Source of the DNA: Brachionus manjavacas
Taxonomy: Eukaryota > Rotifera > Eurotatoria > Ploima > Brachionidae
Assembly (NCBI GenBank): GCA_019054805.1
Contig: JAHQIY010000021.1
Location: 942,501-1,006,500, forward strand
Length of the DNA stretch: 64,000 bases
Direction: 5' to 3'
The translations under genes were made by a program, and so were the position numbers. This document shows positions 55,174-64,000 of this stretch, piece after piece; within the stretch, counting starts at the first letter, position 1; every line of letters starts with the position of its first letter. The notes below the pieces were generated by a model. That model did not search any database and had not been told where the DNA came from. It saw only the letters and a program-made list of their open reading frames with translations.

Positions 55174-55260
55174 TGGTGCGAGCGGCCGGAATCGAACCGG
55201 CACGGTATTACTACCGCAGGATTTTAAGTCCTGTGCGTCTACCTGTTCCGCCACGCTCGC
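55174..55260 (-). tRNA. tRNA-Leu (anticodon TAA)
   Basis: 87 bases on the - strand with encoded CCA (55176-55174). Acceptor GCGAGCG pairs with CGCTCGC, the long variable arm is typical of class II tRNAs, the anticodon TAA (55226-55224) sits in loop CTTAAAA, and the T-arm has GGTTCGATTCC. TTA is the favoured leucine codon here, so this is a key tRNA. Confidence 0.97.
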
Positions 55261-55384
55261 AGTAGACTAAATAAGTTGTTAAATTCTTATTATATAAAAA
55301 CTATACCATAAAAAACAAAATATACAACATATTTTATTTAAATTTAAAAAAAATATTTATTTATATTGTATTTATTTGCATATA

Positions 55385-55414
55385 TTGTTAAAATATATAT
55401 GCTTATGCTATAAA
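55385..55414 (+). promoter_or_regulatory. Candidate secA promoter
   Basis: TTGTTA (55385-55390), 18-base spacer, TATAAA (55409-55414), 35 bases before the ATG. Confidence 0.35.
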
Positions 55415-55448
55415 AAATATTTAAATAACTAAACCAATAAACAAAATT

Positions 55449-57938
55449 ATGTTAAACAAATTTAAAAGCCTGTTTGTAAAAAATAAAAACGCCAAAATAT
55501 TAAAGCAATTAAACCCTATAGTAAAACAAGTTAATGATTTAGAAGGCAAAATTAAAGCTCTTTCTAACCAAGAATTAAAAGAAAAAACCACTTATTTTAA
55601 AAATTTATTGCAAAATGGTACTAAATTAGATGATATTTTGCCAGAGGCTTTTGCTGTAGTTAGGGAAGCATCGGTTAGAACGTTGGGTTTAAGACATTTT
55701 GATGTACAGTTAATTGGTGGCATAGTGCTACACAATAATATGATTGCCGAAATGCTAACCGGCGAAGGTAAAACTTTGGTTTCTACCTTGCCAGCTTATT
55801 TAAACGCATTAAACGGCAAGGGCGTGCATATAGTTACCGTTAACGAATATTTAGCCAAAAGAGACAGCGAATGGATGGGGCAAATATTTAACTTTTTAGG
55901 TTTAAGTGTAGGCTACATTTATAGCAATATGCAACCACAAGAACGCAAACAAGCTTATTTGTGCGATATTACCTACGGCACCAACAACGAGTTTGCCTTT
56001 GATTATTTGCGTGATAATATGAAACTACAAGCTACCGATGCTGTGCAAAGACCTTTTAGCTATGTAATTATAGACGAAGTGGATTCGGTTTTAATAGACG
56101 AAGCCAGAGTGCCGTTAATTATATCTGGCCCTGCAGAGGATAGATCTAACATTTATAAATTAGTTAATGGTTATGTTAAAAACTTTAACGCCAAAGAAGA
56201 TTACATAATAGATGAAAAAAATAAAACCCTTACTTTTAGCGATAACGGCTTAGCCAAAGCAGAGGCCGTATTAAAACAAGCGGGATTAATTAGCAGTGGC
56301 GAACTTTTTGATGCTAACAATATTCAACTATATCATTTTTTACTGCAAGCCTGCAAAGCACATGAATTTTTTGTTAAAGATGTAGATTATGTGGTGCAAA
56401 ATAAAGAAGTAGTTATTATAGATGAATTTACCGGCCGTATGATGGAAGGTAGAAGATACTCTGACGGAATGCACCAAGCCCTAGAAGCTAAAGAAAATTT
56501 ACCAATACGTAACGAGAACCAAACGCTGGCTTCTATTACTTTTCAAAATTATTTTAAGCTTTACCCTAAAATTTGCGGAATGACAGGAACCGCCGCCACC
56601 GAAGCCGAAGAATTTATAGAAATTTACGGCCTAGTAGTAGTGGCTATACCTAGTAATATTCCTGTAACTAGAAAAGATATTAACGATGCTATTTACCTAA
56701 GTGTGGCAGATAAAGATAACGCAATTATTGCAAAAGTTGCAGAACTTTACAAAAACAAACAACCAGTGTTAATAGGTACTATTAGTATAGAAAGATCCGA
56801 GGCAATATCTAAAGCTTTAACTAAATTAAAAATTCCGCATAATATTTTAAACGCAAAGCATCATCAAAAAGAAGCTAGCATAATTTCGCAAGCGGGGGTT
56901 CCGGGGGCGGTTACCATTGCTACCAACATGGCAGGTAGAGGCACAGATATTAAACTTGGCGGTAATGCAGAAATGATGATTGCCGATTTAAGCTTAAAAA
57001 ATTTAACCGAAGAACAACTACAAAAGGCCACCGAAGAAATTTGCAAAACTGTAGAAGAAAATAAAAAAATAGCACTACAAGCCGGCGGTTTATACGTTAT
57101 AGGTACCGAACGCCACGAAAGCCGACGTATTGATAACCAATTGCGTGGAAGATCTGGTAGGCAGGGCGAACCGGGGGCTTCGGTTTTTTATATATCGTTA
57201 GAAGACGACCTAATGCGTATTTTTGGCACCAACAAATTAGAAGGCGTGTTAAAAACTTTTGGCTTTAAAGAAGGCGAGTCTATATCGCACCCTATGATTT
57301 CTAAATCTATAGAAAAAGCACAAAAAAGAGTAGAAGCACATAACTTTGATATTAGAAAAATGCTATTAAAGTATGATAACGTAATTAACGAACAAAGAAC
57401 ATTTGTGTACGAACAACGTGAATTAATACTTTCTAAAGAAATTGATATTGAAGGCTTAATTTTAGAGTCGGCTCAAGATTTAGTGCAACAATTTATCGAA
57501 AAATTTATGCCTAGCAATGTTTACAGAGACGAATGGGATTTTGCTTTTATAAATACAGACTTGTTGCGTATGTTTAATGTTGCTAATTTAGATGTAAAAA
57601 AATTAGCAATAGACGAAGCCAAAGATGCCGAAGAAATAAAAAATATTATTCTGCAGGCCGTAACTACTAATATTTACAACAAAAAACAAGAAATGACAGA
57701 ACCTGTATTTGTGGAAATTATGCAATCGTTATCTTTACAAATATTAGACTTTAGTTGGAAAAGACATTTGTTAGGGTTAGACCATCTTAGGGGCTCTATT
57801 AACTTAAGGGCTTACGCTAATAAAGACCCACTTAACGAGTATCAAAAAGAAGCTTTTGTGTTGTTTTCTGGTATGTTAATGGACTTTAGAGAACGCTTGG
57901 TTGGCGTTTGTTGCCACATTAAACGAGAAGAAAAATAG
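55449..57938 (+). CDS. secA: Preprotein translocase ATPase SecA
   Basis: 829 residues. The motor that drives unfolded preproteins through SecYEG. Walker A GEGKT is at 105-109, Walker B VIIDEVDSVLIDEARVPLIISGPA near 203, the preprotein cross-linking domain near 225-370, NBD2 with TNMAGRGTDIKLGG and GLYVIGTERHESRRIDNQLRGRSGRQG, then the helical scaffold and two-helix finger. It ends at VGVCCHIKREEK, so the usual C-terminal CxCx8CH zinc motif that binds SecB is missing and the protein is 60-80 residues shorter than the E. coli form. No strong ribosome site precedes the ATG, but the N-terminus aligns with SecA. Confidence 0.97.
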   Translation: MLNKFKSLFVKNKNAKILKQLNPIVKQVNDLEGKIKALSNQELKEKTTYFKNLLQNGTKLDDILPEAFAVVREASVRTLGLRHFDVQLIGGIVLHNNMIAEMLTGEGKTLVSTLPAYLNALNGKGVHIVTVNEYLAKRDSEWMGQIFNFLGLSVGYIYSNMQPQERKQAYLCDITYGTNNEFAFDYLRDNMKLQATDAVQRPFSYVIIDEVDSVLIDEARVPLIISGPAEDRSNIYKLVNGYVKNFNAKEDYIIDEKNKTLTFSDNGLAKAEAVLKQAGLISSGELFDANNIQLYHFLLQACKAHEFFVKDVDYVVQNKEVVIIDEFTGRMMEGRRYSDGMHQALEAKENLPIRNENQTLASITFQNYFKLYPKICGMTGTAATEAEEFIEIYGLVVVAIPSNIPVTRKDINDAIYLSVADKDNAIIAKVAELYKNKQPVLIGTISIERSEAISKALTKLKIPHNILNAKHHQKEASIISQAGVPGAVTIATNMAGRGTDIKLGGNAEMMIADLSLKNLTEEQLQKATEEICKTVEENKKIALQAGGLYVIGTERHESRRIDNQLRGRSGRQGEPGASVFYISLEDDLMRIFGTNKLEGVLKTFGFKEGESISHPMISKSIEKAQKRVEAHNFDIRKMLLKYDNVINEQRTFVYEQRELILSKEIDIEGLILESAQDLVQQFIEKFMPSNVYRDEWDFAFINTDLLRMFNVANLDVKKLAIDEAKDAEEIKNIILQAVTTNIYNKKQEMTEPVFVEIMQSLSLQILDFSWKRHLLGLDHLRGSINLRAYANKDPLNEYQKEAFVLFSGMLMDFRERLVGVCCHIKREEK

Positions 57939-57955
57939 TAATACATAAAGATACG

Positions 57956-57984
57956 TTGATAAATCTTACTATATGTGTTATATT
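57956..57984 (+). promoter_or_regulatory. Candidate cvpA promoter
   Basis: TTGATA (57956-57961), 17-base spacer, TATATT (57979-57984), 42 bases before the ATG; AGGTG at 58018-58022 serves as ribosome site. Confidence 0.45.
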
Positions 57985-58026
57985 GTAATATAATAAAAAA
58001 AATTAAATTATTTTACTAGGTGAAAA

Positions 58027-59118
58027 ATGTTAGATTATGTGTTAATTGCAATTGTTTTGGTTGCTGTGGTTTTTTCTGCTATTAAGGGCTTTTTTAACGA
58101 ACTAAGGTTTTTAGCTGCTGTTATTTTAGGTTTTTATGTAACTTATTTGGTGGCTCCGTTAATTACTGCTAGTTTTGTTACAGATGGTTTTTCTATATTA
58201 GCTAGCCTAGTTTATATAGTTATGTTTGTTGTGCTTTTTGTGGTAATTCAAATTTTAGCCAATTTTTTAATAGATAATTTTGAATCTGGCGATGGTATAA
58301 ACATGTTGCTAGGTGGGGTTTTTGGCTTATTAAAAGGTTTAGGGGTAGTTATTGTTATAGCCTTTGTTTCTTTATGGTTTGCCGATGTTAAATTTTTTAA
58401 CCAATCTAGCATTAGAAACTACGTAGTTAACAATGCTTTGTTTGTTAATTTTGTAAAAAATGTAACTGGTAAGCAACCTGCTAGCTACAACACAATTATA
58501 CAAGATACCGTTAATAAAGCTAAACAAGATGTTAACAATGCGGTTGATGAAGCGGTTAACCAAGCCGTTACAGAAGCTAAAGAAGTTGTAACAGAAAGCG
58601 TGGATGAAGCGGTGGAAGAAGTTAAGCAACAGGCGGTAGAAAGTGTTAATAAAGCGGTTGGCAGTAATACTAACGATAAAGCTAATAACAATAATAACAC
58701 CAACGCAACAAATAATTCTTCTGCAGTAAATACAACAGCAGAACAAAATGTAAATGCACAACCTACTAACACACAATCTGGTAACGCAGTGTCTAGCAGT
58801 GCTACAACTAGCAGTGCTACAACTAGCAGTGCTACAACTAGTAACGTTAGCGTACCTAATAGCGTACAAGGTGAAAGTACAGTTACTACCGGCAAGGTTA
58901 CCACGCAAAATGCTAGCCCAAGTAATGCTACACAAACCAATGTAGATAGTGTAAAAAATATAGCTAAAACAGCTAATGGTAATGCAGGGGATGTTAAAGT
59001 TGGCAATGCACCAGTTGTTAGTGCACCCGGTGTTAGTGCACCTGCTACAACGCCTGAAAATCAAACAAATTCTACTAGCTTAAAGCAAAAAGATTTAAGC
59101 GAAGTTATAAAAAGATAA
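58027..59118 (+). CDS. CvpA family membrane protein with long low-complexity tail
   Basis: 363 residues. Residues 1-125 form four membrane helices of the CvpA (colicin V production) family, including DYVLIAIVLVAVVFSAIKGF and the third-helix region; CvpA proteins affect envelope integrity, division or purine-linked functions in different bacteria. Residues about 150-210 are a charged Ala/Val/Glu/Lys helix-like region (VDEAVNQAVTEAKEVV repeats), and 215-363 are Asn/Ser/Thr/Val-rich and probably disordered, with a minisatellite. Alphaproteobacterial CvpA proteins often have such tails. Probably starts the series leading through yfgM, bamB and der. Confidence 0.85.
   Translation: MLDYVLIAIVLVAVVFSAIKGFFNELRFLAAVILGFYVTYLVAPLITASFVTDGFSILASLVYIVMFVVLFVVIQILANFLIDNFESGDGINMLLGGVFGLLKGLGVVIVIAFVSLWFADVKFFNQSSIRNYVVNNALFVNFVKNVTGKQPASYNTIIQDTVNKAKQDVNNAVDEAVNQAVTEAKEVVTESVDEAVEEVKQQAVESVNKAVGSNTNDKANNNNNTNATNNSSAVNTTAEQNVNAQPTNTQSGNAVSSSATTSSATTSSATTSNVSVPNSVQGESTVTTGKVTTQNASPSNATQTNVDSVKNIAKTANGNAGDVKVGNAPVVSAPGVSAPATTPENQTNSTSLKQKDLSEVIKR
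58793..58837 (+). repeat. 15-base minisatellite inside cvpA
   Basis: Three perfect copies of CTAGCAGTGCTACAA encode a repeated Ser-Ser-Ala-Thr-Thr unit. The unit is a multiple of 3, so gain or loss keeps the frame. A second small repeat (GTTAGTGCACC twice) lies near 59017-59042. Confidence 0.9.
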
Positions 59119-59142
59119 ACATATTAAAAGTATAGGTATAAA

Positions 59143-59829
59143 GTGGACAAAAGTTTTGTTAAAGAAGTAAAAGCCGAAGTTAAAAGAGATAGAATTTTAA
59201 ACTTTATAGTAGTTAATAAGCTTAAAATTATTTTAGCAATTTTTGCAGTAATTTTATTGGTATCTGCAGGGTTTGGTTATAAATACTACACCAACTATAA
59301 AGCTATGATGTATGGCGAAAAACTTACCACCATTAACGAATTAATACAAAGCAATAATTACAAAGAAGCAATTCCTTTGTTAGACGAACTAATTGCTAAT
59401 TCTAATGCGGGTTATCAGTTTATGGCTTATAATCAAAAAGCCTCTATTTATTTAGAACAAGGCGAAACTCAAAAAGCTATAGATGTATTAAAAGAAGCGG
59501 TTAAAACAATATCGGTAGATGCCTATTACAAAGATATGATACAAATGGCTTTGTTAAACTTACAGCTTAATAATACAGTTAATATAACCGAAAAACTAGA
59601 CTTAGTTAGTGCAGTAAAAAAACAAATTTCTAATAAATCGGCTTTTTATTACAATATGCTAGAAGTATACGCCGGTGTGTTAGTAGAAAACAAACAATAT
59701 GTTAAAGCTTTAGAAGTTTATAACGAAATTCAGGCGAGCAATGTGGTAACTAAAACCATTAAAGACAGAAGCATAAGAGTTAAAAATTTAGTGCAATCTT
59801 ATATAAAAGATACAGATGATAAAAAATAA
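59143..59829 (+). CDS. YfgM-like tetratricopeptide protein
   Basis: 228 residues, starting at GTG; the N-terminus MDKSFVKEVKAEVKRDRILNF followed by one membrane helix (28-46) fits the DUF2133/YfgM family, anchored in the inner membrane with a periplasmic TPR domain. TPR-like pairs are visible near residues 65-85 (NELIQSNNYKEAIPLLDELI), 95-125 and 170-200. YfgM binds SecYEG and hands over exported proteins. It is 24 bases behind cvpA, and its end overlaps the bamB-like gene by 14 bases. The yfgM-bamB-der order is conserved in Proteobacteria. Confidence 0.85.
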   Translation: MDKSFVKEVKAEVKRDRILNFIVVNKLKIILAIFAVILLVSAGFGYKYYTNYKAMMYGEKLTTINELIQSNNYKEAIPLLDELIANSNAGYQFMAYNQKASIYLEQGETQKAIDVLKEAVKTISVDAYYKDMIQMALLNLQLNNTVNITEKLDLVSAVKKQISNKSAFYYNMLEVYAGVLVENKQYVKALEVYNEIQASNVVTKTIKDRSIRVKNLVQSYIKDTDDKK

Positions 59830-61060
59830 AATTATTAAAATACTAACCCTAGCCTTGTTTTTTACAGGGTTTAGTGTAACCATTAAAGCTAACAATATTA
59901 ATAATATTTACGGTGTAAATTATAATTTACAGGCAAATATAGGCAACATTACTTTGCCGTTTAATAATGTAAACATTACTAAAAAAAGTTTTAATAAGCT
60001 ATCTATTGGTTGGGGCTACAACAAAAATAATCATTTACCTAATTCGGTAATTAATAATAATTTATTGTATACGGTTAATGCCAGTAACCAACTAGTTGTG
60101 GTTAATTTGCAAACACAAAAAGTAGAAGAAAAAATTAGCTTAAATCAATATACTAAATCTGCAGTAGTGGGGTTAGCTTTTTTAGATAACGCTATTTATA
60201 TTTCGTTTTTTAAAGGCGAAGTTTTGGCTTTAAACATAACTACTTTTGCTAAAATTTGGCAAAATAATTTGCTTAATCAAATACTATCGGCGCCGTTAGT
60301 TACAGAAGATAAACTATTTGTGGTTTCTGGTAATACATTGGTTGCGTTAAAAAATAAAAGCGGTGCATTGGTGTGGAGCGTGCCGGTTAACGATACCGGA
60401 GTTGGCGTAAAAAAAGTATTTTCTGCCAGTGTGTATTTAGGTTTTGTTGTGGTTGGCTTGGCTTCTGGCGATGTGGTGGTGGTTAATCAAAACACTGGCG
60501 AAACAGAGGTAAGCTACAATATTAATGGTTTAGGTTTAGCTATTAACAACCGTAATCCGTTATTAGGCGATATTAAAGCTGGCGTGGTTGGTTATAAAGA
60601 TAATATAATTATAGTTTCTAACTACAAAACTGTTATGTATAGCTTAACTAAAAAAGCAGTAGTGTGGAGCCTAGATTTTGGTGGCCTAACTACCCCTGTT
60701 ATTATAGCAGATACAATGTATTTAGCTAGTAACAACAGTAGTTTGCATTCGGTTAATTTACAAAGTGGTACAGTAATTAACTCTACAGTTTTGCAATCTG
60801 TAAAGCAATCTAAATCTTTATTGCTGTGGGATGTAAAAATGGTAAATAACAATTTGTTGGTTACTAGTTCGTACGGTGATTTAATGTTTTTAAATAAAGA
60901 TACCTTTGCTAACAATAATAGCAACGCTAAACCTTTTGCGGTGTATTCTTCTAAAAGCCAACTAGCAACTAATGGGGCTATGGTAACCTCTAATTATATT
61001 GTGTTTGCCACAACTAAAGGCAACTTGTATATTTGGGTTGCTAACTTAAATAATTACTAA
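59816..61060 (+). CDS. bamB: BamB-like beta-propeller protein
   Basis: 414 residues. A signal peptide (about 1-24, LTLALFFTGFSVTIKA) is followed by PQQ-like WD40-fold repeats: GVVALNITTFAKIWQNN-like blades, ALKNKSGALVWSVPV, VVNQNTGETEVSYNING, AVVWSLDFGGLTTPVI, SVNLQSGTVINS. BamB is part of the BAM complex that inserts outer-membrane barrels. No cysteine follows the signal peptide, so the usual lipoprotein anchor is absent; the protein may be soluble in the periplasm. The ATG lies inside yfgM (14-base overlap), implying translational coupling. It is 15 bases before der. Confidence 0.82.
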   Translation: MIKNKIIKILTLALFFTGFSVTIKANNINNIYGVNYNLQANIGNITLPFNNVNITKKSFNKLSIGWGYNKNNHLPNSVINNNLLYTVNASNQLVVVNLQTQKVEEKISLNQYTKSAVVGLAFLDNAIYISFFKGEVLALNITTFAKIWQNNLLNQILSAPLVTEDKLFVVSGNTLVALKNKSGALVWSVPVNDTGVGVKKVFSASVYLGFVVVGLASGDVVVVNQNTGETEVSYNINGLGLAINNRNPLLGDIKAGVVGYKDNIIIVSNYKTVMYSLTKKAVVWSLDFGGLTTPVIIADTMYLASNNSSLHSVNLQSGTVINSTVLQSVKQSKSLLLWDVKMVNNNLLVTSSYGDLMFLNKDTFANNNSNAKPFAVYSSKSQLATNGAMVTSNYIVFATTKGNLYIWVANLNNY

Positions 61061-61075
61061 ATTAAGGATGTTAAT

Positions 61076-62413
61076 ATGTTAAAAGTAGCAGTTATTGGGC
61101 GTCCTAACGTTGGTAAATCTACACTGTTTAATGCACTTGTAGGCAAAAACATAGCAATTGTAAAAGATGTTGCCGGTGTTACCAGAGATAGAAAATACGC
61201 CAACGCCAACTTATTTGATATTTACTTTACCATTATAGATACTGCGGGTTTTGAAATTAATAATAAAGACTTAAACGTAGAAATGGTGGAGCAATCTGTA
61301 TTAGCAATAGATGAAGCCGATATTGTTTTGTTTATGGTAGACGCCAGAGACGGCTTGCTAGAGCTAGACAAAGACTTAGCCCATTTAATAAGGGTAAGCA
61401 ACAAACCTTGTGCCGTGTTGCTTAATAAAACCGATACCTTTAAAGCTAAAGAAAATTTATACAGTTTTTACGAACTAGGCTTTAACACTAATATTAATAT
61501 TTCTGCTACGCACCGTATTGGGTTAGAAGAAGTATACAACTTTATTGTGGCACAAGCTAATAGTATGAACATAGATATTAGCAAACCAGAAGACAATAAG
61601 CCAGATTTAATGTTGGCTTTTGTGGGGCGTCCTAATGTTGGTAAGTCTAGCATTATTAACAAGTTGTTGGGTAGTAACCAACTAATTACATCTAACATTG
61701 CAGGCACTACAAGAGATTCTATTTACATTAACTTAAATTATAAAGATAAACTAGTAAAACTAGTAGATACCGCCGGTTTGCGTAAAAAAGGCAAGGTAGA
61801 AAAAGATTTAGAAAAATTTTCTAACTCTGAAACCATAACCGCTATTAACTTTGCTAACGTTGTGGTGGTGGTATTATCTGCCGAAGAGCCGTTGTCTAAG
61901 CAAGATTTAACCATAGCCCACTACGTACATAACGAAGGCCGTGGATTGCTATTTGTAGTTAATAAAATAGACAAAATTGAAAACAAAGCCTTGTTTATTA
62001 AACAAATAGAGCAGGGTATTATAGATAGTTTTTACCAAATAAAAAAACCATATATTATTACAACATCTGCTTTAACCGAAGAAAATCTTACTAAAATTTT
62101 AGATAGCGCTATAGATGTTTACCATAAATGGCAGTTTTCTATTTCTACATCTAGGTTAAATACTTGGTTGCAAACAGCTTTAGATAAAACTCAACCACCA
62201 ACGGTTAATGGCAGGCGTATTAAAATTAAATATGCTACACAAACTAAGCAACGTCCACCTACAATTAGTTTGTGGGTTAATATGGCACAAAAGTTTCCAG
62301 ATAGCTATTTAAGATATTTGCAAAACGAATTTTTTAAAAGTTTTAACTTGTGGGGTTGCTCTATTAGGTTTGAACTTAAGCAAAGCAACAACCCTTATGT
62401 AAAAAATAAATAA
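61076..62413 (+). CDS. der: Ribosome-assembly GTPase Der (EngA)
   Basis: 445 residues with two tandem G domains: GRPNVGKST near residue 8 and GRPNVGKSS near 182, DTAGF and DTAGLRKKGK switch II, NKTD and NKID specificity motifs, and a C-terminal KH-like domain (GRRIKIKYATQTKQRPPTISLWVN). It is essential for 50S subunit maturation. AAGGA lies 9-10 bases before the ATG. Confidence 0.98.
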   Translation: MLKVAVIGRPNVGKSTLFNALVGKNIAIVKDVAGVTRDRKYANANLFDIYFTIIDTAGFEINNKDLNVEMVEQSVLAIDEADIVLFMVDARDGLLELDKDLAHLIRVSNKPCAVLLNKTDTFKAKENLYSFYELGFNTNINISATHRIGLEEVYNFIVAQANSMNIDISKPEDNKPDLMLAFVGRPNVGKSSIINKLLGSNQLITSNIAGTTRDSIYINLNYKDKLVKLVDTAGLRKKGKVEKDLEKFSNSETITAINFANVVVVVLSAEEPLSKQDLTIAHYVHNEGRGLLFVVNKIDKIENKALFIKQIEQGIIDSFYQIKKPYIITTSALTEENLTKILDSAIDVYHKWQFSISTSRLNTWLQTALDKTQPPTVNGRRIKIKYATQTKQRPPTISLWVNMAQKFPDSYLRYLQNEFFKSFNLWGCSIRFELKQSNNPYVKNK

Positions 62414-62430
62414 CATAAAAGGTATATAAT

Positions 62431-62997
62431 ATGCAAAACAATACAGATAGCAACGAGAATTTGGCTAATACAGCAAATACAGATATTAACAACAAATATA
62501 CAGTAATTTTACAACACCCCAACAGTAAGCAAGGGGTTGTGGCTTATACTGGGTATTCGTTTGCTTTTGCTGTTGCGGGCTTTTTAGGGGTTCCTTTATT
62601 GTTATTATTAATATTTAAGCAAGATTATAAATCTTTTTTTATTTTTTTAGCCTATATATTTATTAGTGCATTGCTTATAGCTTTTTTAACTATGTTATTT
62701 AAGTTACAACAAAACGCTAGCACGGTAATATATGTATTGCAAGCGTTGTATATTGGTGCAGTATTTGTGTTGGCTAAGTTTTATAATAAATTTTATATTA
62801 ATAACTTGCTTAAAAAAGGTTATAAAGTGGTTTTTAATTCATCTAATATGCATTTTACCACTAACCATGTAAGCCAATTAGTATTTAACCCAACCGAAAT
62901 TATACAAGTTAAAAGTAACTTTTACAAAACAGCATTTACCAGATTAGCCATAGCGGTGGCTATAGTAGTTGTGTTAGCTTTTATTTTAAAACAATAA
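62431..62997 (+). CDS. Membrane protein, possibly DUF2628 family
   Basis: 188 residues. A polar Asn-rich start (1-30) is followed by three or four membrane segments (about 48-68, 73-92, 100-118, and 167-187 at the very end). GYSFAFAVAGFLGVPLLLLLIFKQDYKSF and the later NKFYINNLLKKGYKVV resemble the DUF2628 pattern (an aromatic-rich membrane entry, then a ...LLRRGY motif). Function unknown. It lies 17 bases behind der and 24 before metG, probably in one transcript. AAAGG sits 8-10 bases before the ATG. Confidence 0.6.
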   Translation: MQNNTDSNENLANTANTDINNKYTVILQHPNSKQGVVAYTGYSFAFAVAGFLGVPLLLLLIFKQDYKSFFIFLAYIFISALLIAFLTMLFKLQQNASTVIYVLQALYIGAVFVLAKFYNKFYINNLLKKGYKVVFNSSNMHFTTNHVSQLVFNPTEIIQVKSNFYKTAFTRLAIAVAIVVVLAFILKQ

Positions 62998-63021
62998 TAA
63001 TTTATAACTTTATAGTAAACA

Positions 63022-64000
63022 ATGGCAGATAAAAATTTTTATGTTACTACTCCTATTTATTATGTTAACGATAAACCCCACATAGGGCATGCTTATACAT
63101 CTTTAGCGGCCGATATAATAGCTAGATTTAAAAAATTAGACGGTTTTAATACGTATTTTTTAACCGGAACCGACGAGCACGGACAAAAAGTAGAAAAAAG
63201 TGCTACCGATAAAGGTAGAGACACCCAAGAATTTGTAGATGAAGTAAGCCAGCATTTTGTAGAAATGGGAGAGTTGCTAAATTTAAGCAACAATGCGTTT
63301 ATTAGAACCACCGATGATTATCATAAAAAAGCAGTGCAACATTTATGGCAAAACTTAGAAGAAAAAGGCTTTATTTACAAAGATGTATACAAAGGTTGGT
63401 ATGCAATTAAAGACGAAGCTTTTTACTTTGAAGACGAATTAACCACATTGCCTAATGGCGTTAAAGTGGCTAGTAGCGGAGCCGAGGTGGTATGGAAAGA
63501 AGAAGAAAGTTATTTTTTTAAACTTTCGGCCTTTGAAGAAAAATTGTTAAATTATTATAAAAATAATCCGCAAGCTATTGCCCCTAAATCTAGATACAAC
63601 GAAGTTGTAAGCTTTATAAAATCTGGTTTAAAAGACCTTTCGGTTTCTAGAAGCAGTTTTGCTTGGGGTATTAAAGTGCCAAGCAACAACAACCATGTGG
63701 TTTATGTATGGTTAGATGCCTTAACTAATTATATTAGTGCTTTGGGTTATTCTACAAATAATAACAATTTATATAAACAATTTTGGCCGGCAGATTTGCA
63801 TTTAGTGGGTAAAGATATTATTAGGTTTCATGCGGTTTATTGGGTTGCTTTTTTAATGGCACTAGATTTACCTTTACCTAAAAAAATTTTTGCACACGGT
63901 TGGTGGTTAAACGAAGGCCAAAAAATTTCTAAATCTACAGGCAATGTAATTAGTGCAACCGATTTAGTAAATAAATATGGTTTAGAAAACATTAGATACT
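63022..64000 (+). CDS. metG: Methionyl-tRNA synthetase (5' part, cut by window edge)
   Basis: 326 codons are present. It charges tRNA-Met with methionine. The class I signature HIGH is at residues 20-23 (NDKPHIGHAYTSL), FLTGTDEHGQKVE follows near 45, and the KMSKS loop appears as KISKS near 305 (GQKISKSTGNVI). The connective peptide region WYAIKDEAFYFEDEL lacks the zinc-binding CxxC pair, placing it in the short zinc-free group. The ATG begins MADKNFYVTTPIYYVN as in many bacteria. The anticodon-binding domain lies beyond the window. Confidence 0.96.
   Translation, partial: MADKNFYVTTPIYYVNDKPHIGHAYTSLAADIIARFKKLDGFNTYFLTGTDEHGQKVEKSATDKGRDTQEFVDEVSQHFVEMGELLNLSNNAFIRTTDDYHKKAVQHLWQNLEEKGFIYKDVYKGWYAIKDEAFYFEDELTTLPNGVKVASSGAEVVWKEEESYFFKLSAFEEKLLNYYKNNPQAIAPKSRYNEVVSFIKSGLKDLSVSRSSFAWGIKVPSNNNHVVYVWLDALTNYISALGYSTNNNNLYKQFWPADLHLVGKDIIRFHAVYWVAFLMALDLPLPKKIFAHGWWLNEGQKISKSTGNVISATDLVNKYGLENIRY

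Noticed and set aside
8793..58837. CRISPR array
   Set aside because: The only regular short repeats (the 15-base cvpA units, GTGGCTA units and AAACATTA units) lack unique spacers of constant length and any cas gene.
58372..59064. 230-codon - strand frame opposite cvpA
   Set aside because: Cys/Ile/Tyr-rich translation of the complementary strand, without start signals; cvpA on the + strand has membrane helices, promoter and ribosome site.

Overview
The window comes from an AT-rich bacterium, most likely a host-associated alphaproteobacterium (Rickettsiales, Holosporales or Hepatincolaceae-like). The clues are the YfgM-like / BamB-like / der gene order, the dispersed rRNA genes, a large alphaproteobacterial-style RTX-like protein, and strongly A/T-ending codons in the housekeeping genes. 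The taxon is inference; no 16S body lies in the window.

Layout. The first 8 bases look like the anti-Shine-Dalgarno 3' tail of a 16S rRNA gene. Next come a small secreted DUF2141 protein (632-1060) and the dominant feature, two tandem giant genes of about 12.4 kb each (1253-13644 and 16644-29054). Each would encode a roughly 4,100-residue acidic protein with RTX-like glycine/aspartate repeats. Their first 8.15 kb are almost identical, the next 3.9 kb are clearly diverged paralogues, and the last 0.4 kb are again almost identical. Both copies carry several reading-frame breaks as given, confined to the near-identical part. A decayed outer-membrane protein remnant, fumarase (fumC) and a YgaP-like rhodanese lie between the copies.

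From 29.4 to 42 kb follow a drug-efflux-type MFS transporter diverging from a pirin, a nucleoside uptake and salvage operon (nupC-deoC-deoA-cdd-GNAT), typA, an orphan zinc-ribbon protein, a nitroreductase and the ferrous iron uptake pair feoA-feoB. At 42.1-51.9 kb, tRNA-Ile(GAT) and tRNA-Ala(TGC) stand alone, then come a single-chain type IIG-like restriction-modification enzyme, an EptA-type phosphoethanolamine transferase and an EamA transporter, then 23S and 5S rRNA. If the 16S tail is right, 16S, tRNA-Ile, tRNA-Ala, 23S and 5S keep their ancestral order and strand but are spread over about 52 kb.

The right end holds a candidate structured ncRNA, an ascorbate-type PTS (IIC, IIB and a frameshifted IIA) diverging from a small heat-shock protein, tRNA-Leu(TAA), secA, and a + strand series cvpA / yfgM-like / bamB-like / der / DUF2628-like / metG (cut by the window edge).

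Biologically, the window suggests a Gram-negative scavenger. It can import and degrade nucleosides, take up Fe(II) and perhaps a sugar acid, and modify lipid A. It also invests heavily in two very large, probably exported surface proteins whose mosaic relationship implies continuing recombination between them.
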